DNA from: Chara braunii
Taxonomy: Eukaryota > Streptophyta > Charophyceae > Charales > Characeae
Assembly (NCBI GenBank): GCA_003427395.1
Contig: BFEA01000021.1
Span: 5,854,484-5,876,336, forward strand
Direction of reading: 5' to 3'
Length of the DNA stretch: 21,853 nt
Shown: piece after piece, positions 8,470-16,341 of the stretch
Numbering within the stretch: position 1 is the stretch's first letter
Layout of the letters: every line of letters begins with the position of its first letter
Made by a program: the position numbers and the translations under genes
Notes under the pieces: model-generated
Told to the model about the DNA's origin: nothing
Database searches by the model: none
The model's input: the letters and a program-made list of their open reading frames with translations, nothing else

Positions 8470-9057
8470 GCTCGGGGGAGGGCGGTGTGGTGCGGTGCGG
8501 TGCGTTAGCGGCGCCGATGAGAGCGCTGGATTTGCCAGCGGAGTTTGGTAGGCAGATGGACCCGTGCCGGTGCACGGGGCCATCGCTGCCTCCTCCCCAG
8601 GCAAGGGGCTAGGCTTCCTCGGGTATCTTCTTTGGCAATCCCAAGGAACAGCCGGGACTCTCCATAGCCAGAGGTGAAGAGTAGTTGTGGCGGTTGCTGA
8701 ACGGTGAGGGGCGTGGATATGAAAGTGCCTGTACCAAACAGGGAGGGGGTGCTTAATCGGGAAAAGGGAGAGCTACCCGAGACTACTGTGGGGGTTCCTA
8801 CATGTATGAAGAAGTCAATGTCAGAAAGGTCAGTGGAGTGTCTGCGAAGACGTCAGCAGGATCGCTAGCCCTGCACAGCACAACGCCGTAAGGAACCACA
8901 AGGTTCTGGAAGGTAATTTCCCTGCGAACCTCAGCCTGCCTGGGCCCTTATAGGCCAGATGTCCGGTGTGGAAGCTTCATCTGTTAGAAGAGACGTAGGA
9001 GTTAGGCTATCTAGAGGATCGTTGATCTCTGTGTTGCTTTGGCTTGTTATTGCAAGC
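8470..9057 (+). other. LINE 5' leader, GC-rich start
   Basis: It starts GCTCGGGGGAGGGCGGTG, runs through GGTGCGGTGCGGTGCG, and leads to the first plausible ORF1 start. A frame opens at 8959 (ATG), but the residues that look ORF1-like follow the second Met at 9058. It probably carries an internal promoter, as LINE leaders do, but I cannot point to a specific site. Confidence 0.5.
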
Positions 9058-9192
9058 ATGGCTTCCAACGGAGGTTCCACCTCCCAGGAAGCCTTCCACC
9101 TTGTGATCGCCTCTTCCCCGACGGATTCCGATAAAGAGAGGATTGGAGAAGTTTTGAGGGGGGAGGATTATGTGAGGGTAATGGTAAAAGGG
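9058..9192 (+). pseudogene. LINE ORF1, N-terminal fragment
   Basis: The frame from the Met at 9058 reads MASNGGSTSQEAF and continues to GEVLRGEDYVRVMV, where a repeated 28-nt segment begins. After the insertion at 9221-9470, the third copy of that segment lets the peptide continue as EDYVRVMVNPDLARLQSEW. I infer that this is the ORF1 N terminus split by the insertion. No domain is recognisable in these 45 residues. The alternative start at 8959 would add 33 residues with a hydrophobic stretch. Confidence 0.5.
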
Positions 9193-9498
9193 GGGAGGAT
9201 TATGTGAGGGTAATGGTAAAAGGCGAGCATGTTTTGTTGATGGTATCCTTCCTAATCGACTAGCTCCAAGCACAGTCATAAAGGGGGGGGATTTTTATTT
9301 TATTTTATTTTTTTTATTTTTTTTTTGGGAAAATCAGAGGCTTATGGTTCTGGCTCCTGCCATTCTGGAGAGCAACAGTCCGGTTCCTATTCCCCCGGCA
9401 AGTCAATATGAAGTACAATGGGGACTCACACACGCTCCTCCCCATTATGGCTGGGAGGCCCGAGTGGGCGGGGAGGATTATGTGAGGGTAATGGTAAA
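9161..9498 (+). repeat. Three copies of a 28-nt ORF1 segment flanking an insertion
   Basis: GGGAGGATTATGTGAGGGTA plus ATGGTAAA occurs at 9161, 9193 and 9471. The first two are in tandem (period 32). The second and third flank a 250-bp insert containing the SINE-like element. All encode EDYVRVMV, so the original ORF1 probably had one copy. Confidence 0.8.
9291..9470 (-). mobile_element. SINE-like element inside LINE ORF1
   Basis: A T/A-rich run (9291-9326) is the complement of an A-rich tail. The body at 9327-9470 matches the complement of 4611-4745 over most of its length (CAGTCCGGTTCCTATTCC, CGGCAAGTCAA, ACGCTCCTCCCC). The inserted block is larger than the SINE body: about 70 bp (9221-9290) of unrelated sequence lies between the left 28-nt repeat and the tail. 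Confidence 0.6.
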
Positions 9499-10088
9499 TC
9501 CAGACCTTGCTCGCCTACAAAGCGAATGGCTAAGGGAGCATGCTGTTTCAGTATTTTTCGGCAGAGACTCGTCCTCGCTGCCGGCGGAATTAAAGAGTAG
9601 ACTCGTTCACATTTATGAGAACGGATGGGCGATGCCAAAGGAAACAGGAGCGCCTCCGAAGAGAGGTTTGTTCCGTAATGAGGGAAGAAATATATGGCCT
9701 CTGCAAAACAGATCGCACAATGGATGCTACGAAAGAGGGAGGCCAAGGTGGTCCTGGACCATGCCACATATTCGGTATCCTTCCGCCCATGGATGTCTGA
9801 GAAAGAGCTATCTGACTGGCGGGAGGTTATGAACCGAAAATACTTCTGGATCAGATGTCTCGGAGTACCGGTTTCAGTAATGGGCTTGTTGAAAGGGGCC
9901 GTGGAAGATGCATTCGGGGAGGTGATTCAAGATCATCCCTCTTTTAAGCATCCGCTGACTCCGGATCTTCGGGACATAAGATTCGATTTGGAACCCTCGG
10001 CTAAGCTGAAGAATAAAAGGAAATTGGGGATTGACCTGGGTGAGTATGGGTTCGTTGAAATAGAGGTCATATGTGTTGATACACCCCG
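9476..10088 (+). pseudogene. LINE ORF1, DUF4283-like domain
   Basis: ORF1 of plant L1 elements makes an RNA-binding protein that packages the LINE transcript. The frame first reads EDYVRVMVNPDLARLQSEW to about 9680, then shifts. In the new frame (from 9694) it reads VSFRPWMSEKELSDW, FWIRCLGVPVSVMGLLKGAV and DAFGEVIQDHPSFKH. The pattern of an FWIR-LG-P strand, a helix, a G-V-D-like turn and a following basic strand is that of the DUF4283 RNA-binding fold. It ends at a 29-T run (10089-10117) that destroys the frame. No CCHC zinc knuckle was found downstream. The domain call rests on motif pattern only. Confidence 0.6.
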
Positions 10089-10117
10089 TTTTTTTTTTTT
10101 TTTTTTTTTTTTTTTTT
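10089..10117. repeat. Poly(T) tract of 29 T within ORF1
   Basis: An uninterrupted T run followed by CAGTCACGAG. It ends the DUF4283-like frame. The 120 bp beyond it, up to the foldback element, has no recognisable content. Confidence 0.9.
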
Positions 10118-10235
10118 CAGTCACGAGACTCCCATCCTACCTCCTTCTCGCTTAACATATCTCCTGGCGCACCCCCACATCTTTCTCCATCTTACCTCTC
10201 TGGTGTCACAATTGCAGAATTTTTTTTTTCATAAA

Positions 10236-10677
10236 GGGCCTCGTTAGACACTCCTTACGAATTCCTTGAGCCACAAGGAATTTTCCTTGTGGCTCGTAAG
10301 GGAATTTGGGCTCTTCGTTCCACCTGTCCTTGGGGACGTCGCCCGAGGACATTTCCTAAGACTGATGTCAGAAAAAAAAAAANNNNNNNNNNNNNNNNNN
10401 NNNNNNNNNNNNNNNNNNNNNNNNNNNNNNNNNNNNNNNNNNNNNNNNNNNNNNNNNNNNNNNNNNNNNNNNNNNNNNNNNNNNNNNNNNNNNNNNNNNN
10501 NNNNNNNNNNNNNNNNNNNNNNNNNNNCAAGGAAGAAATGGCTGGGGCCACAAGGATGCCACAAGGAATTTTCCTTGTGGCGTTTTCACATTTCTTTTTC
10601 AGTTTCGTCCCCAAGGACAGGTGGAACGAGCACATCCTTGTGGATTTCACGTCCCCAAGGAGTGTCTAACGAGGCCC
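10236..10677. mobile_element. Foldback-type element with nested inverted repeats, spanning an assembly gap
   Basis: The ends are a perfect 21-nt inverted repeat (GGGCCTCGTTAGACACTCC and two more bases, 10236-10256 versus 10657-10677), flanked by AAA on both sides. A second perfect 24-nt inverted pair (containing CCACCTGTCCTTGGGG) lies at 10315-10338 and 10606-10629. Each half also carries its own hairpin on the word CCACAAGGAA (10268-10295 with a 13-bp stem, 10558-10581 with an 11-bp stem). CCACAAGG or its complement recurs at several other points. The centre is N (10383-10527). The GGGCC end and 3-bp flank resemble PIF/Harbinger-type MITEs, but the family is not certain. Confidence 0.75.
10383..10527. 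other. Assembly gap, 145 N
   Basis: The run of N lies between the two arms of the foldback element, where a strong hairpin would be expected to stop sequencing or assembly. The true length is unknown. Confidence 0.95.
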
Positions 10678-10680
10678 AAA

Positions 10681-11310
10681 GCCACTGACGAGGTTTGGCC
10701 GTTGAAAAACAAGAAACGCTCACTGAAGGTTGGAACGAACAAGGGGGAGAAGGACGAGGGAGGAGGCCCGAGTGAAAATGAGAAAAAGAAGGATAAGGAG
10801 AGGGAGAACCCGGAGAAGAACGGGGACAAGGAGGTGGAATCTGAGAAGAGGGATAAAGCGGATGGGAAAGGGAGAGAGGAGATCAAGGAGACCAGTAAAA
10901 GGGAGGAAGGAGTAAGGGACAGGATGAGGGCTATAAGCATGCAGAAAAGGAGGAGGGAGAAAAGGAGGAGGAAGCAAAGGTCTGTGGTGAGAAGGATGAA
11001 GTGGAAGGCGGGTACAGTGGGAAGGACCAGGTGGAATTCGCGGAGCAGAATAATGCCGGGAACAAGAGGAAGCAGATGGGGGAAAAGGAGAAAAGGAAAA
11101 GGGGAGAGAAAGGATCTATAAGAATAGGAGGGAAGAAAAGTCCCACCGACAGAGAAGTAGGGCGGAAGGAAAGTGAGCATAAGACTCAGGGAGAAAGGGA
11201 GCGGGAAAAGAGTGCAGTTGTGCCAACAGGGGAGAAAGACACAGAGCAGGAGTTGGAACAAACAGCTCACAAAACGGGCAGCACGATTCCCAGTGGTCTT
11301 TTTGGGAACA
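10681..11310 (+). pseudogene. LINE ORF1, highly charged Lys/Glu-rich segment
   Basis: After the foldback element the frame reads ATDEVWPLKNKKRSLK, followed by about 75 residues dominated by Lys, Glu, Arg and Asp. Around 10900 the better frame changes (DEGYKHAEKEEGEK, then EVEGGYSGKDQVEFAEQ). This is low-complexity and probably disordered. It could be the basic linker of ORF1. Its place between two ORF1-like pieces is the main reason to include it. It ends at the 56-bp tandem repeat. Confidence 0.45.
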
Positions 11311-11315
11311 ACCTT

Positions 11316-11502
11316 AAATTACCCCACCTTAAATTTTACTGGGGTACCCTCCATGTTGAACGTTACCCCTGAAATTACCCCACCTTAAATTTTACTGGGG
11401 TACCCTCCACGTTGAACGCTACCCCTGAAATTACCCCACCTTAAATTTTACTGGCGTACCTCCATGTTGAATGCTAACCCTGAAATTACCCCACCTTAAA
11501 AT
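11316..11502 (+). repeat. 56-bp tandem repeat, 3.3 units
   Basis: Units start at 11316, 11372, 11428 and 11483 with AAATTACCCCACCTTAAA, followed by TTTTACTGGGGTACCCTCC. The period is 56, 56 and 55. Units differ by a few substitutions and one deletion. There is no CRISPR-like split of conserved repeat and variable spacer: the whole unit is conserved. Confidence 0.92.
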
Positions 11503-11549
11503 AGACTCCATTTTTGAGGGACGGGATAGGAAGAAGATGGGGAACGCTA

Positions 11550-11650
11550 CTTCCCCCGAACACAACGCACCCTTATTTTGGCTGTATCTGGCCGGAAATA
11601 TAGCTTGTATACATTCATTTTTAGGGTGCGTTATGTTCGGGGGAAGACGT
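11550..11650 (+). mobile_element. TA-flanked MITE, copy A
   Basis: 101 bp between TA at 11548-11549 and TA at 11651-11652, in the context C-TA...TA-G. The termini are CTTCCCCCGAACACAACGCA on the left and the complement of ACGTCTTCCCCCGAACATAA on the right, with pairing continuing through CACCCT. The left end lacks two or three bases present in the others. The interior is nearly identical to the complement of copy B. Confidence 0.88.
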
Positions 11651-11819
11651 TAGTCCTGGAACTCGTCTATCAAAGGACGGGAAGCACGGAGTCCCCCAGG
11701 GGGAAGAGTGCCACCCTATAGAGAGGACTCAGTCACGGCAACGGGAGGGAAAGAGAGTACGCTAATCCGAAAAAGGAAGAACGGTAAATCAGGGGAGTTA
11801 GGACAAAGGAGACCCGTCC

Positions 11820-12646
11820 ATGAGTAACCGGCGGGAGGATGAGGAAAATCCTAAGGATTACCTGGAATTTGCTGTTCTTTTTTTTTTTTTTTTTTTTTTG
11901 GGGGGGGGGGGGTTGTTCCAGGAAGGATGTGTCCATTTTGACCCAGCTGAGGATGCTGATCGGATCCTTATGCTCAACCCGAGGAAGAAAGTTAAATCTA
12001 AGGATGGCCTCCCAGTAGTTACGATGGAGGAGCAAGCCTTGGGTGACCCTGGGCAGGTATACCGCCGAACCAAACCAAGCTATCAAAAAGAGGATGGCCT
12101 CAGGAAGATCTGCCAAGAAAACACTAGTGGGGGCGGGCCCGATGGCCACGCTGAGCAAGAATGATATTGGGCAGGGGCCAATCAAGGAATTTTATGTTCC
12201 TTTGATTTGCCCCGATTCCCCATTAGGCCCCATGGTATTGATCATGACGTCCAACGAGGCGAACCTGTCTCTTCCCTCCATGTCAGTTCCTGGGGTGGTC
12301 TCAGACGCCGAAGCAGCAGATCTAGCGAAGGAACACGTGTTGTGCAATCAAGGGAGTTGTGTACCATTGCCAGAACCAAGAAGGGGCAGACGCGTGGCCA
12401 CCCTAGCAGACAACAGCAAGATCCTGCTACATATAGCTTTCCTGGGACTTAGCGGGATTGCAGATCAGTTTGTTAGCTGGAGCCTGGACAAGACTCACTG
12501 GCACCCGATTCAGGATTTCGAGTCGGGTAATGTACAGGCTTTGGAAAATATTAGTTTAATCCCGTCGCTGTCAGCTATTGCAGTACTAGATTGGCTGGAA
12601 AGGTTTGATGATGTCGACCTCCTTCCCGGGCAAACATTCAGGGAAC
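11820..12646 (+). pseudogene. LINE ORF1 C-terminal part (tentative)
   Basis: Frames continue after copy A. One runs at 11820-12164 and is broken by T22-G13. A better one runs from 12043 and includes KEFYVPLICPDSPLGPM, LHIAFLGLSGIADQFVSW and LDWLERFDDVDLLPGQTF. It runs into copy B at 12649. I do not recognise a domain. Its position before the endonuclease and on the same strand makes the ORF1 C terminus the simplest reading. An extra frame of uncertain role is also possible. Confidence 0.4.
11878..11912. repeat. T22-G13 homopolymer junction
   Basis: 22 T followed directly by 13 G, interrupting a coding-like frame. Assembly slippage is likely to affect the exact lengths. Confidence 0.9.
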
Positions 12647-12648
12647 TA

Positions 12649-12753
12649 CCGTCTTCCCCCGAACATAACGCACCCTAAAAATGAATGTATACAAGCTATA
12701 TTTCCGGCCAGATGCGGCCAAAATAAGGGTGCGTTGTGTTCGGGGGAAGACGG
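12649..12753 (-). mobile_element. TA-flanked MITE, copy B
   Basis: 105 bp between TA at 12647-12648 and 12754-12755, again C-TA...TA-G. Each end reads CCGTCTTCCCCCGAACA inward, and the arms pair over about 30 nt with one mismatch (T versus C at AYAACG). The orientation is opposite to copy A, and the two differ at only a few positions. It lies at the junction between ORF1 and ORF2. Confidence 0.93.
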
Positions 12754-12849
12754 TAGTGATGGCTGCAGGACAAATACAGAAGTTCCTTGTAGACGGAACA
12801 GACCAAGCAAGCAACCCTCGCATTCAAGCACCAACGGCGATGTCCAGCT

Positions 12850-13860
12850 CAATGGTATTGCCCAATAGGGTTAGAATCGTGAGCTGGAATGTCAAAGGGC
12901 TTGGTGATAACGCCAGCAGGTTTAAGAGATCGCGCCTCTCTGCATGGATCCATGCCGAGAATGCGCACGTCATATGCCTGCAGGAAACTAAGTTGGATGC
13001 AGATAAGATAGTGGACATACGTAACTGGTGGGCGGGGCCGCAGTTTTGGGCTCCAGCAGACGGCTCCAACGGGGGTGTAGCTAGCAGTGCTACTACACAA
13101 AGACTTGGACTGTTTGGTACAATCAATGCTGGCAGGATCCCCCCCGTGACGGTTTCTCTTCTGATGTACTTTATATTCAATCTGTATAAGGGACACTGGA
13201 CCCGTTTTCCAGCAGGTGATGCTCCCCACCAATAGATGGAGCCTCTCCTTAGGTGCTAGCGGTGGCTGCTCTTATCAGCACCACTAGCACTGGCGGGGGC
13301 ATGTTTAAAACAAAAACAAAAACAAAAACAAAAAAAAAAAAAAAAACAAAAAAAAAACCAAACCTAGACTCGTATGCTGACCCAGAAGGACATTTTGTCT
13401 GGGTCAAAATAGAAATCGAATCCGAGGAATGGGGGCTCATGTCAGTGTATGCTCCCACGGATCGTATAGATAGAACTGAGTTTTTCTCCAACCTTCCAGC
13501 TTGCCTTTCCAGATACAGAAAATCTGGTGATCGCCGGCGATTGGAATACAATGATGAATCCAGGCTTGGATTCACCTGAACCATTCCCACTGAGAACAGA
13601 CAGCACTTTGTTGACGACCCTTTAAGAATCTCAATCATTGGTGGACACATACAGAACCATGAACCTGGAGGATCATGGGTTTACATGGTTTGGCCCGAAA
13701 CCAGATAAAAATACTCCACAACCGAGACAAAGATTAGACATTATAGCAGCACGAGGAGTGATTTGGGATCGATGCATTCGGGCAGACAGACGTCGGTATA
13801 GGGTCGATGTCTGATCACCACCTGGTGTTTATTGATGTCCTTCTCAAGGACCTGGTGCAG
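12850..13860 (+). pseudogene. LINE ORF2, APE-type endonuclease
   Basis: The endonuclease nicks target DNA to prime reverse transcription. All its signature blocks are present but split over frames: RIVSWNVKGLGD (Asn block), VICLQETKLD (catalytic Glu), EEWGLMSVYAP, LVIAGDWNTMMN (Asp/Asn block, GDWN codons 13536-13547), TYRTMNLEDHGFTWFG, QRLDII (codons from 13728) and MSDHHLVF (the Ser-Asp-His block, about 13807-13830). It is interrupted by unrelated sequence at about 13140-13300, an A-rich CAAAAA tract at 13307-13357, an in-frame stop at 13623 and a frame change between 13740 and 13810. The order and spacing otherwise match the family. Confidence 0.85.
13307..13357. repeat. (CAAAAA)n / poly(A) tract in the endonuclease
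   Basis: CAAAAA repeats run into a long A run. They occupy the place where the endonuclease frame is lost and precede the segment that resumes at NLDSYADPEGHFVWVK. Confidence 0.9.
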
Positions 13861-13931
13861 TCGGCCAGCCCTCTGTTCCGTCTAAATGTGAACATTCTCA
13901 AAGATAGCCAAATTCAAGAATAATATTTTCT

Positions 13932-15756
13932 ATGGAAGGCATCCCGGATTGGATATCAGATCAGATGCAGACATGGCAAGGATCGAAGGACTTGTTCAAC
14001 TCAGAAGACCATTGGGTAGACGTGGGGGTAGGAATGGTTCGGGAGGTGCTAATCGTATTTTCCCGTATGAAGGCGACAAACAGACATTGGAAAGAGTTGA
14101 AATTGACAAGGTTAGTTGACGAGGCGGAGGCAAATTTGGGCCAAGACCCCTTTGTAGACCTGTACTGGACGGACGGACAAACGGCTGACCGCGTTAAGCC
14201 AGTTGGAAGGACTGGATCAACAGAAACAATCAGAATGGCTGGAATGGCTCGGACTTAGAGGCATCATAGGTTATGATAGGATGACGAAACTAACGTTCCG
14301 TTCCGTGCTGTTGAGACAAACAAAGACGGTAGTGAGGGAGCTCTCCCGCCCATTTCATTCATTTGAGCCAATGTCCACAAACGCTCAGGATCTTTGTGCC
14401 TTTGCCTTGGAGTACTTTCGGGACACAGTTTCAACACGCCGACCTTACGACACGGACCTCTCTCTTACTTCCCACTTTTGCGAGGGGACGAGATCGGGTA
14501 TTGCCTCTCAGACGAAGAATTGGCTGGAGGAACCATTCACAGAAAGGGAGCTCCACCAGGCTGTTAAGCAGATGGCACTTGGGAAATGCCCTGGTTTGGA
14601 CGGCCTCCCGATTAAACTGTTTTTGAATTCAGGGGGGGCCTTCGCTCCCTTTTTGTGCAAGATCTATAATAGGGCACTGACGACCGGGTCGCGGCCTAAG
14701 TCCTTCGTTAAAGGATATATTGCATTACTTTTTAAGAAGGGCGATAAGAGGGAGGTTCACAACTATCATCCGATATCGGTCCTAAACGTTGTTTATAAAA
14801 TATTGGCAAAGGCACTAGCTATACGTTTGGCCACGGTCCTCCCGCAATTGGTGGGATGGGAACAGGGAGCCTTCGTCAAAGGAAGGATGATCTTTGAAAA
14901 AAATAGTACTCACAACAGTGCAAGCCCTAGAGATCATAGGTGCTGAGAAACGTGAAGTGGCGGTCCTTCTGTTGGATATGGAGAAGGCCTATGACAAGGT
15001 CGGGTGGGACTTTGTCGCCACTACGCTAAGGAAGTCGGGGTTTGGGGAGGGTTTCCTGACCTGGGTACGGGCCGTGTACACAGATGCAGCTTCAACGGTA
15101 ATGGTTAATGGCCATCTGTCGAATGAATTTCCCCTCACCCATTCGTTAAGGCAAGGGTGCCCCCTTGGCCCGCTCTTGTTCGTCCTACAGCTTGAGATGT
15201 TATTATTGGATAATATATTAATATTAGGAATAACCAAAGAATTATAGGTTTGAACTCATCCTCATCTTTGCAGTAAAAAAAAAAAGAAAAAAAAAAGGAG
15301 GAGCTTTAGCAGACGACTTAACAATCGCCTGTGAGACCTCCCCCGTCTCACTCCATGAATTACGCAGAGTTTTAGATGGATTATCGGCAGTCTTTCTGAA
15401 GCTTCAATTAACTGGACAAATTCGATGTATCTGCTGCCTGCCGTGTACACCTTGAAGGTGGACTGGGGCTTGAGGCAGATCCCTACAGAGAACTCCGAAA
15501 GATTTCTCGGAGTGCAGGTATCCCTTGCGGATTGCTCTCGGGTCCAAGATCAGGTGTTATCAAAAAAAACAAGGTAACTGCAAGAATTAAAGGTTGGCTG
15601 CAAAATTACAAGTTGTCCTTGTTTGGTACAGCCCTAGTGTTATCTGCAGCAGCCTTCTCCTTACTATGGTTCCCATTGACGATCTGTTTATTGAGGGAGG
15701 AAGCATACAGCGAAGTCCGTAGAGAAGCAGGGAAGTATCTATGGAACACAAATGGT
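13932..15756 (+). pseudogene. LINE ORF2, reverse transcriptase
   Basis: After a linker (13932-14200), the RT fingers and palm are clear. They include FTERELHQAVKQMALGKCPG followed by LDGLP, YIALLFKKGDKREV, HNYHPISVLNVVYKILAKAL, VGWEQGAFVKGRMIFE, VAVLLLDMEKAYDKVGWDF (first catalytic Asp, codon 14975-14977), LRQGCPLGPLLFVLQLEM and ALADDLTIAC (second catalytic pair, 15309-15317). SEASINWTNSMYLLP, ERFLGVQVSL and KLSLFGTALVLSAAAFSLLW follow. A frame change at a run of seven A (about 14896) splits GRMIFE from NIVLTTVQ. A mixed A tract (15275-15296) splits the segment before ADD, and another shift lies near 15395. The catalytic residues survive. It ends at the stop after KYLWNTNG, exactly where an inverted-repeat element starts. 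Confidence 0.9.
15275..15296. repeat. Poly(A) tract just before the RT ADD motif
   Basis: AGTAAAA...GAAAA followed by GGAGGAGCTTTAGCAGACGAC. It separates the strand before the active site from ALADD. Normal elements have only a few residues there. Confidence 0.9.
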
Positions 15757-16225
15757 TAACGGGGACCGCCATTTTCAGGCCCTGGGTAACGAGTCCAAAA
15801 CTGAAATTAGGGTTTCCGGGTCAAATTTTATGTTTTTTTAATTTTTTTTGTTTTGCCTGTTCTCGTTTCGGTTCAACGTTGGTGTGTGTGTGTCAAATTT
15901 TGTGTCATTTGGAGAATTGAAAGTTCCTCTGTTAAGATTTCTGAAATTTCTCAAGATTTCTTTTTTTTTTTTTTCTTTTTTTTTTTTAATTTCTCAAGAT
16001 TTCTGGAATTGAGATGTTGGCAAAATTTCATGAAAATGCACTCTTGCCTTGCTGTTTCAGATGTTTTTTTTCTTTTTCTTTTCTTGATTTTTTTTTTTTT
16101 TTTGCAGTTAGTTTGTATGGTCTCCACTCTTGGAATTGCTGGCAAGTTTGATTAAAATGACCCTTTGGTTTTCTTATAAATGACATCATGGCAAGTGGTC
16201 TGGAAAATCAGGGTCTCCGTTAACC
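15753..16225. mobile_element. AT-rich element with GGTTAACGG inverted ends
   Basis: GGTTAACGGGGACCGCC at 15753 pairs with the complement of the sequence ending GGGTCTCCGTTAACC at 16225, with similarity over about 28 nt (ATTTTC and AG-CC blocks included). A second copy of the right end is at 16303-16317. The interior is AT- and T-rich with no coding content. It interrupts ORF2 straight after KYLWNTNG. Whether the true ends are at GG, or at the TTAA or TA inside GTTAAC, cannot be settled. No other target duplication is seen. Confidence 0.6.
15945..16004. mobile_element. Poly(T)-only insertion with 17-nt target duplication
   Basis: AATTTCTCAAGATTTCT at 15945-15961 is repeated exactly at 15988-16004. 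The 26 nt between are T apart from one C. This looks like a retroposition event that copied only the A tail (complement strand). Confidence 0.75.
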
Positions 16226-16341
16226 TTCTCTGCTATGGAAGCCCTCCGCAGAATCTGGGCATAAGATGGATGTGCATGGCCGACACTCCCTTCACAAAAT
16301 TAGGGTCTCCGTTAACCTTCTCTCCTATGGAAGCCCTCCGC
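16204..16341 (+). repeat. 46-nt direct repeat, offset 92
   Basis: 16204-16249 and 16296-16341 agree at about 44 of 46 positions (AGGGTCTCCGTTAACC then TTCTC-CTATGGAAGCCCTCC). They are separated by 46 bp of unrelated sequence. Both contain the right end of the AT-rich element. Confidence 0.85.

Noticed and set aside
10088-10217. Intron-like GT...AG around the T run in ORF1
   Set aside because: The donor GTTTTT is a poor splice site, LINE RNA is not expected to have introns, and the flanking frames do not join cleanly.
10244-10688. Several frames of 106-140 residues across the gap
   Set aside because: They are mostly unknown residues from the N run and lie inside the foldback element.
11316-11502. 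CRISPR-like array
   Set aside because: The whole 56-bp unit is conserved, with no variable spacers. The context is a eukaryotic LINE.
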